Of a DNA stretch of 64,000 nucleotides, positions 9,020 to 17,377 are shown one piece after another. Position 1 is the stretch's first letter, and each line of letters opens with the position of its first letter. Under the pieces are notes generated by a model. The model did no database searches, was not told the DNA's origin, and worked only from the letters and a program-made list of their open reading frames with translations. Made by a program: the position numbers and the translations under genes. This DNA comes from Collinsella sp944321445 (GTDB taxonomy: Bacteria > Actinomycetota > Coriobacteriia > Coriobacteriales > Coriobacteriaceae), in NCBI RefSeq assembly GCF_030371825.1, contig NZ_JAUDDM010000002.1; one strand, written 5' to 3'.

Positions 9020-9642
9020 AGACCGAGAACTTCCTTCGCACGGTCATAGACATCGTCGATCGCACCGGTGCCGTCGACGATCTTGAGCTTACCCTGACCG
9101 CGGTAGTACTCCACCAGCGGCGCGGTGTTCTTCTCATAGACGTCCAGACGGTTCGCGATGGTCTCCGGCTTGTCATCGTCGCGCTGATACATCTCGCCAC
9201 CGCACTTGGGGCAGGTCGCATCGGCAGAGGTACCGGTGTAGCCGCAATCACGGCAGGCGCGACGATTGGACAGGCGGCCGATGATAACGTCGGCAGCGAC
9301 ATCCACCAGCAGAGCGCACTCGAGCTCGCGACCCATGCCGGAAAGCTCGGAATCCAGAGTCACGGCCTGCATGGTGTTGCGCGGGAAACCGTCGAGGATG
9401 AAGCCCTTCTGGGCGTCGTCGGCACCCAGACGCTCCTTCACGAGGTCGATCACGAGCTGATCGGGAACAAGCTCTCCGGCATCCATGTACTTCTTGGCCT
9501 GGACGCCAAGCTCAGAGCCGCTCTTCACGGCAGCACGGAGCAGGTCGCCCGTGGAGATGTGCGCGACGCCGTACTCGGCGACGAGCTGCTGGGCAAGTGT
9601 ACCCTTGCCAGCACCGGGAGCACCCAAAAGCACGATATTCAT
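9016..9642 (-). CDS. adk: Adenylate kinase
   Basis: Catalyses ATP + AMP to 2 ADP. The 208-aa protein has P-loop GAPGAGKGT (residues 7-15), the NMP-binding region ISTGDLLRAAVKSG, and a zinc-type LID with four cysteines (CRDCGYTG and CPKCG), then DDKPETIANRLDVY. It lies between secY and map, 21 nt after secY and overlapping map by 4 nt. Confidence 0.97.
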   Translation of the reverse strand: MNIVLLGAPGAGKGTLAQQLVAEYGVAHISTGDLLRAAVKSGSELGVQAKKYMDAGELVPDQLVIDLVKERLGADDAQKGFILDGFPRNTMQAVTLDSELSGMGRELECALLVDVAADVIIGRLSNRRACRDCGYTGTSADATCPKCGGEMYQRDDDKPETIANRLDVYEKNTAPLVEYYRGQGKLKIVDGTGAIDDVYDRAKEVLGL

Positions 9643-9663
9643 GGCTGACTCCTTACGTGTTAC

Positions 9664-10953
9664 TTACTTGAAGAACCCGTCATAATCGTACATCTTGAGC
9701 TGGCTCTCAACCTTGGAAATCGTGTCCATCACAACACCAACCATGATGAGAATCGACGTACCGCCGAAAGCCTGGATAAGCTGGTTGCCCGTGAAGGAGA
9801 AGACGATGGAGGGCACGATGGCGATGAACGCAAGGAACACCGCAGAGGGCAGGGTGATCTTGTTCAGCGCGTTCTTGATGTACTTGGCCGTGGCGCGACC
9901 GGGACGAACGCCGGGGATGAAGCCGCCCTGCTTCTTGAGGTTCTCGGCCGTGTCGTCAGGGTTGAACACCATGGAGGTGTAGAAGTACGCGAAGAACACG
10001 ATGAGGACCACGTTGAGGATCCAGTTGATCCAACCGGAGGAGAGAGCGCCCGCAACGGCCTGGACCCAGCCGATGCCCGGGAAGAACACCGCGAGCTGAG
10101 CCGGGAAGTACAGCAGCGCACTGGCGAAGATGATGGGGATGACGCCGGCCGTGTTGACCTTGATGGGCAGGTAGGTAGCCTGACCGCCCATGATGCGACG
10201 GCCCACCACGCGCTTAGCGTACTGCACGGGGATGCGGCGCTGGCCACGCTCAACGAACACGATCAGCGGGATGACCGCGATGATGATGACCGCGATGATC
10301 GCCGTGAGGATGAGGCCCGCCGTGCCACCATCGGAAACGGACTGGAAGATAGCCTGAGGCAGACCCGCCATGATGTTGGCGAAGATGATCAGGCTCATGC
10401 CGTTGCCGATACCGCGCTGGGTGATGAGCTCGCCGATCCACATGATGAGCATGGCGCCCGCAACGAGCGTGCCCACGACGGCGATGTCGAGGATGATCTC
10501 CGGAGCGCCGGCACCGTGGAAAGAAATGCCGAAGCTCTGGAACAGGAACAGGTAGCCAATGGCGTTGAGAATCGCGAGGCCCAAGGTGAGGTAGCGCGAA
10601 TACTGGGTGATCTTGGTCTGACCGACCTCACCCTCGCGCGCAAGCTCGTGCAGAGAAGGCACAACAGCCTGAAGCATCTGCAGGATGATGGAACTCGTGA
10701 TGTAGGGCATGATGCCCAGCGAGAACACCGAAGCATAGGACAGCGCGCCGCCCGAGAACAGGTTCAGAAGCGCCATGGCGCCGCCGGCGATGGAATCGCC
10801 GGCAGACTGGAAAAGGCCCAGCATCTCCTGGAAGGGGATGCCGGGCACAGGAACGTGCGCACCGATACGGTACAGCACGAGCATGGCGATAGTGAAAATG
10901 ATCTTGCCGCGCAGCTCCTTGATTCGGAATGCGTTTTTAAGACCAGTTAGCAC
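9664..10953 (-). CDS. secY: Preprotein translocase subunit SecY
   Basis: SecY is the 10-helix pore of the Sec translocon in the inner membrane. The 429-aa sequence has the conserved start (LTGLKNAFRIKELRGKI), the plug/helix 2 region ALSYASVFSLGIMPYITSSI, and the cytoplasmic loop FVERGQRRIPVQYAKRV with the ribosome/SecA-contacting arginines. It starts with GTG at 10951-10953, overlapping the rplO stop by 7 nt; no in-frame ATG fits the family N-terminus. Confidence 0.97.
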   Translation of the reverse strand: MLTGLKNAFRIKELRGKIIFTIAMLVLYRIGAHVPVPGIPFQEMLGLFQSAGDSIAGGAMALLNLFSGGALSYASVFSLGIMPYITSSIILQMLQAVVPSLHELAREGEVGQTKITQYSRYLTLGLAILNAIGYLFLFQSFGISFHGAGAPEIILDIAVVGTLVAGAMLIMWIGELITQRGIGNGMSLIIFANIMAGLPQAIFQSVSDGGTAGLILTAIIAVIIIAVIPLIVFVERGQRRIPVQYAKRVVGRRIMGGQATYLPIKVNTAGVIPIIFASALLYFPAQLAVFFPGIGWVQAVAGALSSGWINWILNVVLIVFFAYFYTSMVFNPDDTAENLKKQGGFIPGVRPGRATAKYIKNALNKITLPSAVFLAFIAIVPSIVFSFTGNQLIQAFGGTSILIMVGVVMDTISKVESQLKMYDYDGFFK

Positions 10954-11396
10954 GGGAGCTCGACCCTTCCGCCCGCGGCCTCGATCTTGGCCTTGGCGGA
11001 AGCCGAGACCTTGTCGACCTTAACCGTGAACTTCTTCGTAAGATCGCCATTGCCGAGCACCTTGACGGGCTCGAACTCGCTCTTGATGATGCCGGCAGCC
11101 TTGAGCGCAGCACCGTCGATGACCGCGCCGTCCTCGAACTTAGCCTCGAGGCGGGAGACGTTCACCGGAGCGAACTCGATGCGACGGGGGTTGCGGAAGC
11201 CCGGAAGCTTGGGCAGGCGCATGGCCAGCGGAGTCTGGCCGCCCTCGAAGCCGGCACCCTTGGTGCCGCCGGAACGGGAACCCTGGCCGTTCTGACCACG
11301 GCCGGCGTAGGTGCCGCCACCGGAAGAATTACCGCGACCAACGCGCTTACGCTTGTGCGTGGAGCCCGCGTTGGGACGAAGATCATGAAGCTGCAT
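10947..11396 (-). CDS. rplO: 50S ribosomal protein L15
   Basis: L15 is a late-assembly 23S rRNA-binding protein. The 149-aa protein starts MQLHDLRPNAGSTHKRKRVG and has the Gly-rich RGNSSGGGTYAGRGQNGQG and the GGQTPLAMRLPKLPGF motif. It lies 2 nt after rpmD and overlaps secY by 7 nt, implying coupled translation. Confidence 0.97.
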   Translation of the reverse strand: MQLHDLRPNAGSTHKRKRVGRGNSSGGGTYAGRGQNGQGSRSGGTKGAGFEGGQTPLAMRLPKLPGFRNPRRIEFAPVNVSRLEAKFEDGAVIDGAALKAAGIIKSEFEPVKVLGNGDLTKKFTVKVDKVSASAKAKIEAAGGRVELPC

Positions 11397-11398
11397 TG

Positions 11399-11581
11399 CT
11401 ACTCCTCTACAATCTCGACAAGGTGCTTGACCTTGAAGATCATGCCGCGAACGCTCTCGTTGTCGGCAATCTCACGCACCTCGCGGATGCGGTGCAGACC
11501 GAGGGCGCGGACAGTCCTCTTCTGGTCCTCTTTGCAGCCGTTGATGCTGCGGACCTGCATAATCTTGATGGTGTTAGCCAT
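11399..11581 (-). CDS. rpmD: 50S ribosomal protein L30
   Basis: A 60-aa L30 (MANTIKIMQVRSINGCKEDQ, LGLHRIREVREIADNESVRG, MIFKVKHLVEIVEE). It binds 23S/5S rRNA on the 50S surface. Spacing of 2 nt to both rpsE and rplO makes it part of the spc operon. Confidence 0.96.
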   Translation of the reverse strand: MANTIKIMQVRSINGCKEDQKRTVRALGLHRIREVREIADNESVRGMIFKVKHLVEIVEE

Positions 11582-11583
11582 GC

Positions 11584-12108
11584 CTACTTCTCCTTCCCGA
11601 CAAACAGCTGGGAAACGGTGAGGCCGCGGCGAGCGGCAACGTCCTCGGGGCTGGAGAGCTCCTTCAGACCCTCGGCAGCAGCCTTGATGATGTTCAGGCC
11701 GTTATCGGTGCCGAGAGACTTGGACAGGACGTTCTTGATGCCGGCAAGCTCGAAGAGGGGACGCACAGCGCCACCGGCGATAACGCCGGTACCCTCGACA
11801 GCGGGCTTGATGATGATGCGGCCGGCGCCAAAGTGACCGATGACCTCGTGGGGGATGGTGCCCTCCTCGGTCACGGGCACGTGGAACATGTTCTTCTTGG
11901 CGTCGAGCGAAGCCTTGGAGATGGCCAGGGGCACCTCGGCGGACTTGCCCATGCCCAGGCCGACATTGCCCTTGCCGTCACCGACGACGACCAGAGCCAC
12001 GAGCGACATACGACGGCCACCCTTGACGGTCTTGGAAACACGGTTGATGAAGACGACGCGCTCCTCGAACTCGGAGGCCTCGCGCTGCTGCTTTTGATTA
12101 CGAGCCAT
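11584..12108 (-). CDS. rpsE: 30S ribosomal protein S5
   Basis: S5 lies at the mRNA entry channel and affects translational fidelity. The 174-aa protein has the double-stranded RNA-binding N-domain (FEERVVFINRVSKTVKGGRR, SLVALVVVGDGKGNVGLGMG) and the C-domain with GTGVIAGGAVRPLFELAGI. It lies 13 nt after rplR and 2 nt before rpmD. Confidence 0.97.
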   Translation of the reverse strand: MARNQKQQREASEFEERVVFINRVSKTVKGGRRMSLVALVVVGDGKGNVGLGMGKSAEVPLAISKASLDAKKNMFHVPVTEEGTIPHEVIGHFGAGRIIIKPAVEGTGVIAGGAVRPLFELAGIKNVLSKSLGTDNGLNIIKAAAEGLKELSSPEDVAARRGLTVSQLFVGKEK

Positions 12109-12121
12109 AGCTACATACCTC

Positions 12122-12484
12122 CTAGAACTTCAGGCCGGCGGCGCGGGCGCCATCGGCGAGGGCCTTAACACGGCCGTGATAGATGCGGCCGCCACGGTCG
12201 AAGGTGACCGCCTCGATGCCGGCCTCGATGGCGCGCTTGCCAACGAGCTCGCCGACCTTCTCGGCAGCCTCCTTGTTCGAGGTGGTCATGCCCTCGAACT
12301 CCTTCTCGAGCGTCGAGGCGGAAACCAGGGTGTGACCCTTGGTGTCGTCGACGATCTGAGCGTAGATATTGGCGTTGGTGCGGGTGACGCGCAGGCGCGG
12401 ACGCTCGGGGGTGCCGAAGATCTTGCCGCGGACACGACGCTGACGGCGCTTGAGGCCAGCCCTCTTCGCCTTTTGCTTATCCAT
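12122..12484 (-). CDS. rplR: 50S ribosomal protein L18
   Basis: L18 delivers 5S rRNA to the 50S subunit. The 120-aa protein starts MDKQKAKRAGLKRRQRRVRG; the conserved RPRLRVTRTNANIYAQIVDD and FDRGGRIYHGRVKALADGAR motifs are present. I chose the ATG at 12482-12484 because AAGGAG sits 6 nt upstream; an in-frame start seven codons earlier overlaps that site. Confidence 0.96.
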   Translation of the reverse strand: MDKQKAKRAGLKRRQRRVRGKIFGTPERPRLRVTRTNANIYAQIVDDTKGHTLVSASTLEKEFEGMTTSNKEAAEKVGELVGKRAIEAGIEAVTFDRGGRIYHGRVKALADGARAAGLKF

Positions 12485-12555
12485 GAAAAACTCCTTCGAA
12501 GTCATGTGCCAGCACCTGACGGGGTACTGGTCTTGGATGAGGCGCTAAACGTCTA

Positions 12556-13092
12556 CTACTTGGCAGCCTTACCGAGCTTGCGACGGATGTGCTCGCCGAC
12601 GTAGTGGATACCCTTGCCCTTGTAAGGCTCGGGCGGACGCTTGGAGCGGATCTCGGCCGCAACCTGGCCGACCTGCTGCTTGCTGATGCCCTTCACATGG
12701 ATGTGGGTGTTGTCGGGCACCTCGAAGGTGATGCCTTCGGGAGCCTTGTACAGCACGGGGTGGGAATAGCCCAGCGAGAGGTCGAGCGTGTCGCCCTTGA
12801 GCGCGACACGGTAGCCGACGCCGGCCAGCTCGAGGGACTTGGTGAAGCCCTCGGAAACGCCCACGACCATGTTGTGAATGAGGGCGCGGGTGAGGCCGTG
12901 CATGGCGCGGGTCTCACGCTCGTCGTCGGGACGGGAGACGGTGAGGACGCCATCCTCGACGCTGATGGTGAGCTTCTCGTAGAAGTCCTTCTCAATGGTG
13001 CCCTTGGGGCCCTTGACGGCGACGTGGGTGCCGTCGATTGTCACATCGACTCCAGCGGGAATCTGGACAGGCTTATTACCGATACGAGACAC
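12556..13092 (-). CDS. rplF: 50S ribosomal protein L6
   Basis: L6 is located near the factor-binding site of the 50S subunit. The 178-aa protein has the N-terminal MSRIGNKPVQIPAGVDV and the C-terminal RNA-binding signature PEPYKGKGIHYVGEHIRRK. A 71-nt gap separates it from rplR. Confidence 0.97.
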   Translation of the reverse strand: MSRIGNKPVQIPAGVDVTIDGTHVAVKGPKGTIEKDFYEKLTISVEDGVLTVSRPDDERETRAMHGLTRALIHNMVVGVSEGFTKSLELAGVGYRVALKGDTLDLSLGYSHPVLYKAPEGITFEVPDNTHIHVKGISKQQVGQVAAEIRSKRPPEPYKGKGIHYVGEHIRRKLGKAAK

Positions 13093-13125
13093 GGGTGTAT
13101 CCTTTCCTTCTACTCGCCGAAACCG

Positions 13126-13524
13126 TTACCAAACGAAGGCGATGATCTCGCCGCCGACACCCGTGGCGCGGGCGTCGCGGTCGGTCATAACGCCGCGGCT
13201 GGTAGAAATAATCGCAGTACCAAGACCACCGCGGACGCGGGGCAGGTCGGCCACGCCGGCGTACTTGCGCAGACCAGGCTTGGAAATGCGCTTGATGCCG
13301 TTGATGACCTTGGCCTTCTTGGGACCGTACTTCAGGGTGATGTGGAGGGTCTTCTGGGGGACGGTATCCTCGACCGTGTAGCCCTCGATGTAGCCCTCTT
13401 CGTAGATGACGCGTGCAATCTCCACGAGCTTCTTGCTGCTCGGCATGGAGACCTCGGCCTTGTTCGCAGAATTCGCGTTGCGAATGCGCGTAAGCATATC
13501 TGCGATCGGGTCAGTGACGTTCAT
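13126..13524 (-). CDS. rpsH: 30S ribosomal protein S8
   Basis: S8 binds helix 21 of 16S rRNA and in many bacteria represses the spc operon by binding a mimic near rplE. The 132-aa protein shows MNVTDPIADMLTRIRNA, ISKPGLRKYAG and the C-terminal STSRGVMTDRDARATGVGGE. It lies 123 nt after rpsZ; this gap holds short inverted repeats but no obvious terminator. Confidence 0.97.
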   Translation of the reverse strand: MNVTDPIADMLTRIRNANSANKAEVSMPSSKKLVEIARVIYEEGYIEGYTVEDTVPQKTLHITLKYGPKKAKVINGIKRISKPGLRKYAGVADLPRVRGGLGTAIISTSRGVMTDRDARATGVGGEIIAFVW

Positions 13525-13647
13525 GCAGATTCTCCTTCGTTCTTGATGAACCTGTGCCAGCGGTTCTCATCCACCCATAGCGGACAAGCCGGCTGACACG
13601 ATCTTCCGTGCAGCGCGGAATCCCCTTCCGCGTGCGCTGGCAGTGAC

Positions 13648-13833
13648 TTACCAGCTGGCCTTCTTGATGCCGGGAAGTTCGCCCTTGAGTGCAAGCTCGC
13701 GGAAGCAGACACGGCACAGGCCGAACTTGCGGTAAACCGAGTGCGGACGGCCGCAACGCTGGCAACGGGTGTACTCGCGCGTGGAGAACTTCTGCTTACG
13801 CTGCTGCTTGACGATCATCGATGTCTTAGCCAC
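13648..13833 (-). CDS. rpsZ: 30S ribosomal protein S14 type Z
   Basis: A 61-aa zinc-type S14: MAKTSMIVKQQRKQ, then CQRCGRPHSVYRKFGLCRVC with the two CxxC knuckles, ending GIKKASW. It is needed for 30S head assembly. It lies between rplE and rpsH as in the usual spc order. Confidence 0.97.
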   Translation of the reverse strand: MAKTSMIVKQQRKQKFSTREYTRCQRCGRPHSVYRKFGLCRVCFRELALKGELPGIKKASW

Positions 13834-13917
13834 TTATTTCCTCCTCACATATATGTATCAAAGCGCCGGACGGGCGGCGCGCCGTTTGCGCACCGCCCGG
13901 AGCCGGAGCAGATGTAC

Positions 13918-14475
13918 CTATTTCTTGAACGGGAACCCGAAGGCGTCCAGAAGGGCCTTGGCCTCTTCGTCGGTCTTCGCGGTCGTCACGATGGTGATGT
14001 CCATACCACGGGTGCGATCGACGGAGTCGAAGTCGACCTCGGGGAAGATGAGCTGCTCGGTGACGCCCATGGAGAAGTTACCACGACCGTCGAAGCTCTT
14101 GGGGGAGATGCCGCGGAAGTCGCGGATACGGGGGATCGCCACGGAGGTCAGGCGATCGAAGAACTCCCACATGCGGTCGCCGCGCAGGGTGACCTTGGCG
14201 CCAATGGGCATGCCGGCGCGCAGGTGGAAGGAAGCGATGGACTTGCGAGCGCGGGTCACCATGGGCTGCTGGCCAGTGATGGTGCGCAGGTCGCGCACGG
14301 CGCCCTCGATAGCCTTGGAATCGGTGGCGGCCTCGCCGACGCCCATGTTCACGACGATCTTCTCGAACTTCGGGATCATCATGACGTTCTTGTACTGGAA
14401 CTTGTCCTGCAGCTGCTGCTTGACCTCGTTGACGTACTTGGTCTTCAGACGCGGGACGTACTTCTCCTCTGCCAT
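13918..14475 (-). CDS. rplE: 50S ribosomal protein L5
   Basis: L5 binds 5S rRNA and the P-site tRNA. The 185-aa protein starts MAEEKYVPRLKTKY and carries KIVVNMGVGEA, ARKSIASFHLRAGMPIGAKV and FPEVDFDSVDRTRGMDI. I chose the ATG at 14473-14475 since AAGGAG lies 6 nt upstream and the N-terminus fits the family. It should directly follow rplX; here rplX is 43.6 kb away, so rplE now heads a separate transcription unit. Confidence 0.97.
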   Translation of the reverse strand: MAEEKYVPRLKTKYVNEVKQQLQDKFQYKNVMMIPKFEKIVVNMGVGEAATDSKAIEGAVRDLRTITGQQPMVTRARKSIASFHLRAGMPIGAKVTLRGDRMWEFFDRLTSVAIPRIRDFRGISPKSFDGRGNFSMGVTEQLIFPEVDFDSVDRTRGMDITIVTTAKTDEEAKALLDAFGFPFKK

Positions 14476-14606
14476 GTTCAACTCCTTCGGGGTTTTAAGC
14501 ACGGGGCTTAGGCTCGGCGCTTGCCGGTCGGTATGCTCGACCTCGCGCGTCGCTGTCCTCGTGCCTCCTGCCGCGCTTGCACCGACTATGGCGTATCGGC
14601 ACAACG

Positions 14607-14625
14607 AAAAACCGGCAGGAGCCGG
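14607..14625 (-). terminator. Short intrinsic terminator upstream of rplE
   Basis: On the minus strand ccggc-tcct-gccgg is followed directly by TTTTT. It lies 137 nt after the zinc-ribbon gene stop and 130 nt before rplE, so it would end that upstream transcript or act as an attenuator for rplE. Confidence 0.6.
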
Positions 14626-14761
14626 GCAATACGAGTCGGTATGATACGCGCATGTTCGACGAATTGCCAGAAGAACCTTACGTGCTGCGGAAATCCACAT
14701 TTGCGGCACGGCGCAGGAGCGCGCAGCATGCGGCTTCGCACTCCCCCGCCGCTTTCCGCTC

Positions 14762-16057
14762 TTAGTTCATCTGATAGAGCACCGCGTCGAGCGTGCCGTC
14801 CGCCGCGCGCGTCACGTCGACGATGGCGGACGCGCTGTACGCGGCCCCTGTGGCACCGATGCGCTCGCACAGCTGGTCCTTGGGCAAACCATACGTCTCG
14901 TGCTTGATCTTGCTGGGGAGCAGGTCCTTGCCCGGCTTGTACACGTCGAACGCCACCTTGTAGCGGTTGTCGCCCAAGTCCGTGACGGACGTCGCGTGCG
15001 CGATGCCCTGGCTGCCCCAGGCCACGCCAGTCTCGTAGGTGTAATAGAAGTACCCGTTTTCCACCAACCCGCGGTCCGCATTGGGCTGCTGGGTCTCGCC
15101 GGGATTGTTGTCGTAGGCCATCTGCACTTCGCTCAAGGTCATGCCCACCAAGGTGTTGAGCAGACGGTTGAAATCCGCTGCCTTGATGCGCATGGAGAAC
15201 TGGCCGCTCAGCGGGTCATCGGCAGGGACGCTCTCGAGCTGGCGCAGATTGTTGTACGCCACGTGGTACTGGATGAGCTGGATGAGCTTCACGCGCATCT
15301 CGTCGGTGAGCGCATCGTCGCGGCAGAAATGGTCGCGTGTACTCAGGCCGGCAACGAGCTCGGTGAAGTTCGACAGGTTGACGTTGAGCTCGCGGCGGTC
15401 CGCCTCGTTGTTGAGGTCGATCGACACGGTGCTGGCAGCGGGAGCAGGCACAGCAGCGCTGTCCGCCGCGCCCGTCTCCTGTTTCGCAGCGGGCTCGCCG
15501 CCTTGGTCGGCGGGCGTCGTCACGTCCTTGTTTTCCGCAGGAGCGTCATCCGCCTCCCCGTCGGTGGCACTGGGCTCTTCGGATGCAGCCACCTCGACCT
15601 TTGCCGAGCCCGCCTGCTGCCCTGCGGGCTGGATGAGGCCAAAGCCACCGGTGAGTGCGGCGGCAACGCCCACGCCGGCAAGGACGCCGACGGCCGCAGC
15701 TGCTGCCACGATGGCGCCGATGGGACGTTTGCGTGCAGCAGGCTGCTCTTCGCGCCCGGAAGCAGCAGAAGCTGCGGGCTTAGGGGCGACCGCGACCGGC
15801 GGCTGCACAGCGGTGGACCCGGGCAGGCTGCCGGGCGCTGCCGCCGGAGCCCGCTCCGACCCGACTGCGCTTGCACCTCCCGACGCCGGAGTGTGGGGGA
15901 CCGTCGGTTCGGCGGCATCTACGGCATCGGCGACGCCCGCTGCTTCCGAGCCACGTGCCACGGCCTCCCGCGGAACGACTCGCTCGACGGGCGCACCGCA
16001 GTTCGTGCAGAATTTCACATCGTCTGCAATCTGGCTTCCGCATCGCGTGCAAAACAT
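14762..16057 (-). CDS. Zinc-ribbon membrane-anchored protein of unknown function
   Basis: The 431-aa protein begins with a Cys4 zinc ribbon (CTRCG at residues 3-7, CTNCG at 17-21), followed by an Ala/Pro-rich low-complexity stretch (about 30-120), one transmembrane segment (IGAIVAAAAAVGVLAGVGVA, about residues 126-145) and a predicted extracytoplasmic part: an acidic Ala/Glu/Pro linker (to about 220), then a C-terminal globular domain of about 200 residues. The start at 16055-16057 is preceded by GGGAGG and removes a 60-residue extension with no family features. I do not recognise the C-terminal domain. It is flanked by the palindrome at 16209-16294 and a terminator. A candidate -10 (TACAAT, 16097-16102) lies 40 nt upstream. 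Confidence 0.75.
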   Translation of the reverse strand: MFCTRCGSQIADDVKFCTNCGAPVERVVPREAVARGSEAAGVADAVDAAEPTVPHTPASGGASAVGSERAPAAAPGSLPGSTAVQPPVAVAPKPAASAASGREEQPAARKRPIGAIVAAAAAVGVLAGVGVAAALTGGFGLIQPAGQQAGSAKVEVAASEEPSATDGEADDAPAENKDVTTPADQGGEPAAKQETGAADSAAVPAPAASTVSIDLNNEADRRELNVNLSNFTELVAGLSTRDHFCRDDALTDEMRVKLIQLIQYHVAYNNLRQLESVPADDPLSGQFSMRIKAADFNRLLNTLVGMTLSEVQMAYDNNPGETQQPNADRGLVENGYFYYTYETGVAWGSQGIAHATSVTDLGDNRYKVAFDVYKPGKDLLPSKIKHETYGLPKDQLCERIGATGAAYSASAIVDVTRAADGTLDAVLYQMN

Positions 16058-16208
16058 ATCGACCGGCCTCCCGGCTCCCCCGAAGTTTCTTGCCCTATTG
16101 TACATGTCGGACATGGGAACGATTAGCCGGGCGGAGGCAGTCCGTCTTCCCCAAGAGGACATCCATCTGACCCCGCGCAAGTGCCCGGCTTTCCACCTTT
16201 GCAGCAAT

Positions 16209-16294
16209 GACCCCCTGCATACTATGGCCAAACCCACATCTAGAAGCAGAATCCGTCATCTAGATGTGGGTTTGGCCATAGTCTGCAGGGGGTC
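16209..16294. repeat. Long near-perfect hairpin (36-bp arms)
   Basis: Arms 16209-16244 and 16259-16294 match at 35 of 36 positions around a 14-nt loop. There is no T-run typical of a bacterial terminator. It lies between xdhC (3' end) and the zinc-ribbon gene. Confidence 0.75.
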
Positions 16295-16358
16295 CGGATA
16301 TGTTGGATACAAAAGACGCACGGCTCCAGACAAGGTTGAACCCAGCGCCATCTTGTCG

Positions 16359-17375
16359 CTAGAACAGCACGGTGCGCCGGTGGTCGATCATCTGCGCGGC
16401 GATGCTCACCGCGATCTCCTCGGGAGTCTCGGCATGGATGGAAAGACCAATGGGCATATGCACGCGCTCGATGTCATCGGACGCAAAGCCGTCTTCTGCT
16501 AGCTTTCCGTGCACAAACGCCGCCTTCTTCCTGCTCCCCAAGCAGCCCAGATACGAGGGATGGGCCGCAAGCGCCTGTGAGACCACGGCGTAATCGCTCC
16601 CGTGCCCCGAGGTGGCAGATACCACGAGGTCACGCGGACCGATGGCACACGTCGCGGATAGATCTTCGTAGTCGACCAGACGGCGCTCGTGCACACCAGG
16701 TAGCAGGTGCTCTTCGAGCATCGCCGAACGGTTATCGCATGCGATAACCTCGAATCCTGCCGCCGTGAGCACGCCCGCGAGCGCACGGCCCACATGACCG
16801 CAGCCGAAGATGTAGGTGAAGCCTTCCGGGCAGACGGGCTCAAGGTACCTGCCTTCTGCGACTCCCGCCGAAATGCCCGCTTGGTGCTCGGGGTGCTCGA
16901 TTGTCCAGGCAAGCGGACCGGATATGGTGCGCGCGGATTCCGCGCCGTGAATCGCACCGTCCGATTCGCTCTCCCCCAATGCCGTCAGATCGATTGCCAA
17001 AACGCCTTCTGCGCGCGCAGCCAGAATCTCGCGCTCCCGCTCGAGCACGTCGCGGACCGATTCATCCACAAACGCATAGCACAGATCGATCGCGCCGCCG
17101 CAAATCATGCCGGTGTCGCTTTTCTTGCCGCCCATGGTATAGCGCACGGTGCGGCTCTCGCACGCCGCAAGCAGCTCCGCAGCCTCCGTGAGCGCCAGAT
17201 CCTCAACGCGGCCGCCGCCCACGGTGCCCGCAAACGACCCGTCTGCGAACACCGCCATCCACGCCCCGGCGGAGCGCGGAGAAGAGCCATGCGCCCCGGT
17301 CACGATAACGACCTCGGCATGCTCGTGCGCATCGAGCGCCGCGAGCACGCGGTCAACGATCTCGATCTTGTTCAT
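16359..17375 (-). CDS. xdhC: XdhC/CoxI family molybdenum hydroxylase maturation protein
   Basis: XdhC-type proteins bind the molybdenum cofactor and help its sulfuration and insertion into xanthine-dehydrogenase-like enzymes. The 338-aa protein has the N-terminal family motif (VTGAHGSSPRSAGAWMAVF, about 25-43, and GTVGGGRVE) and a C-terminal NAD-binding Rossmann domain (FGCGHVGRALAGVLTAAGF, about residue 190). It lies 2 nt after yqeB, so the pair forms an operon. Its likely client is the XdhD-type enzyme at 43186-45939 in the other arm of the purine locus. Confidence 0.88.
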   Translation of the reverse strand: MNKIEIVDRVLAALDAHEHAEVVIVTGAHGSSPRSAGAWMAVFADGSFAGTVGGGRVEDLALTEAAELLAACESRTVRYTMGGKKSDTGMICGGAIDLCYAFVDESVRDVLEREREILAARAEGVLAIDLTALGESESDGAIHGAESARTISGPLAWTIEHPEHQAGISAGVAEGRYLEPVCPEGFTYIFGCGHVGRALAGVLTAAGFEVIACDNRSAMLEEHLLPGVHERRLVDYEDLSATCAIGPRDLVVSATSGHGSDYAVVSQALAAHPSYLGCLGSRKKAAFVHGKLAEDGFASDDIERVHMPIGLSIHAETPEEIAVSIAAQMIDHRRTVLF

Positions 17376-17377
17376 GG

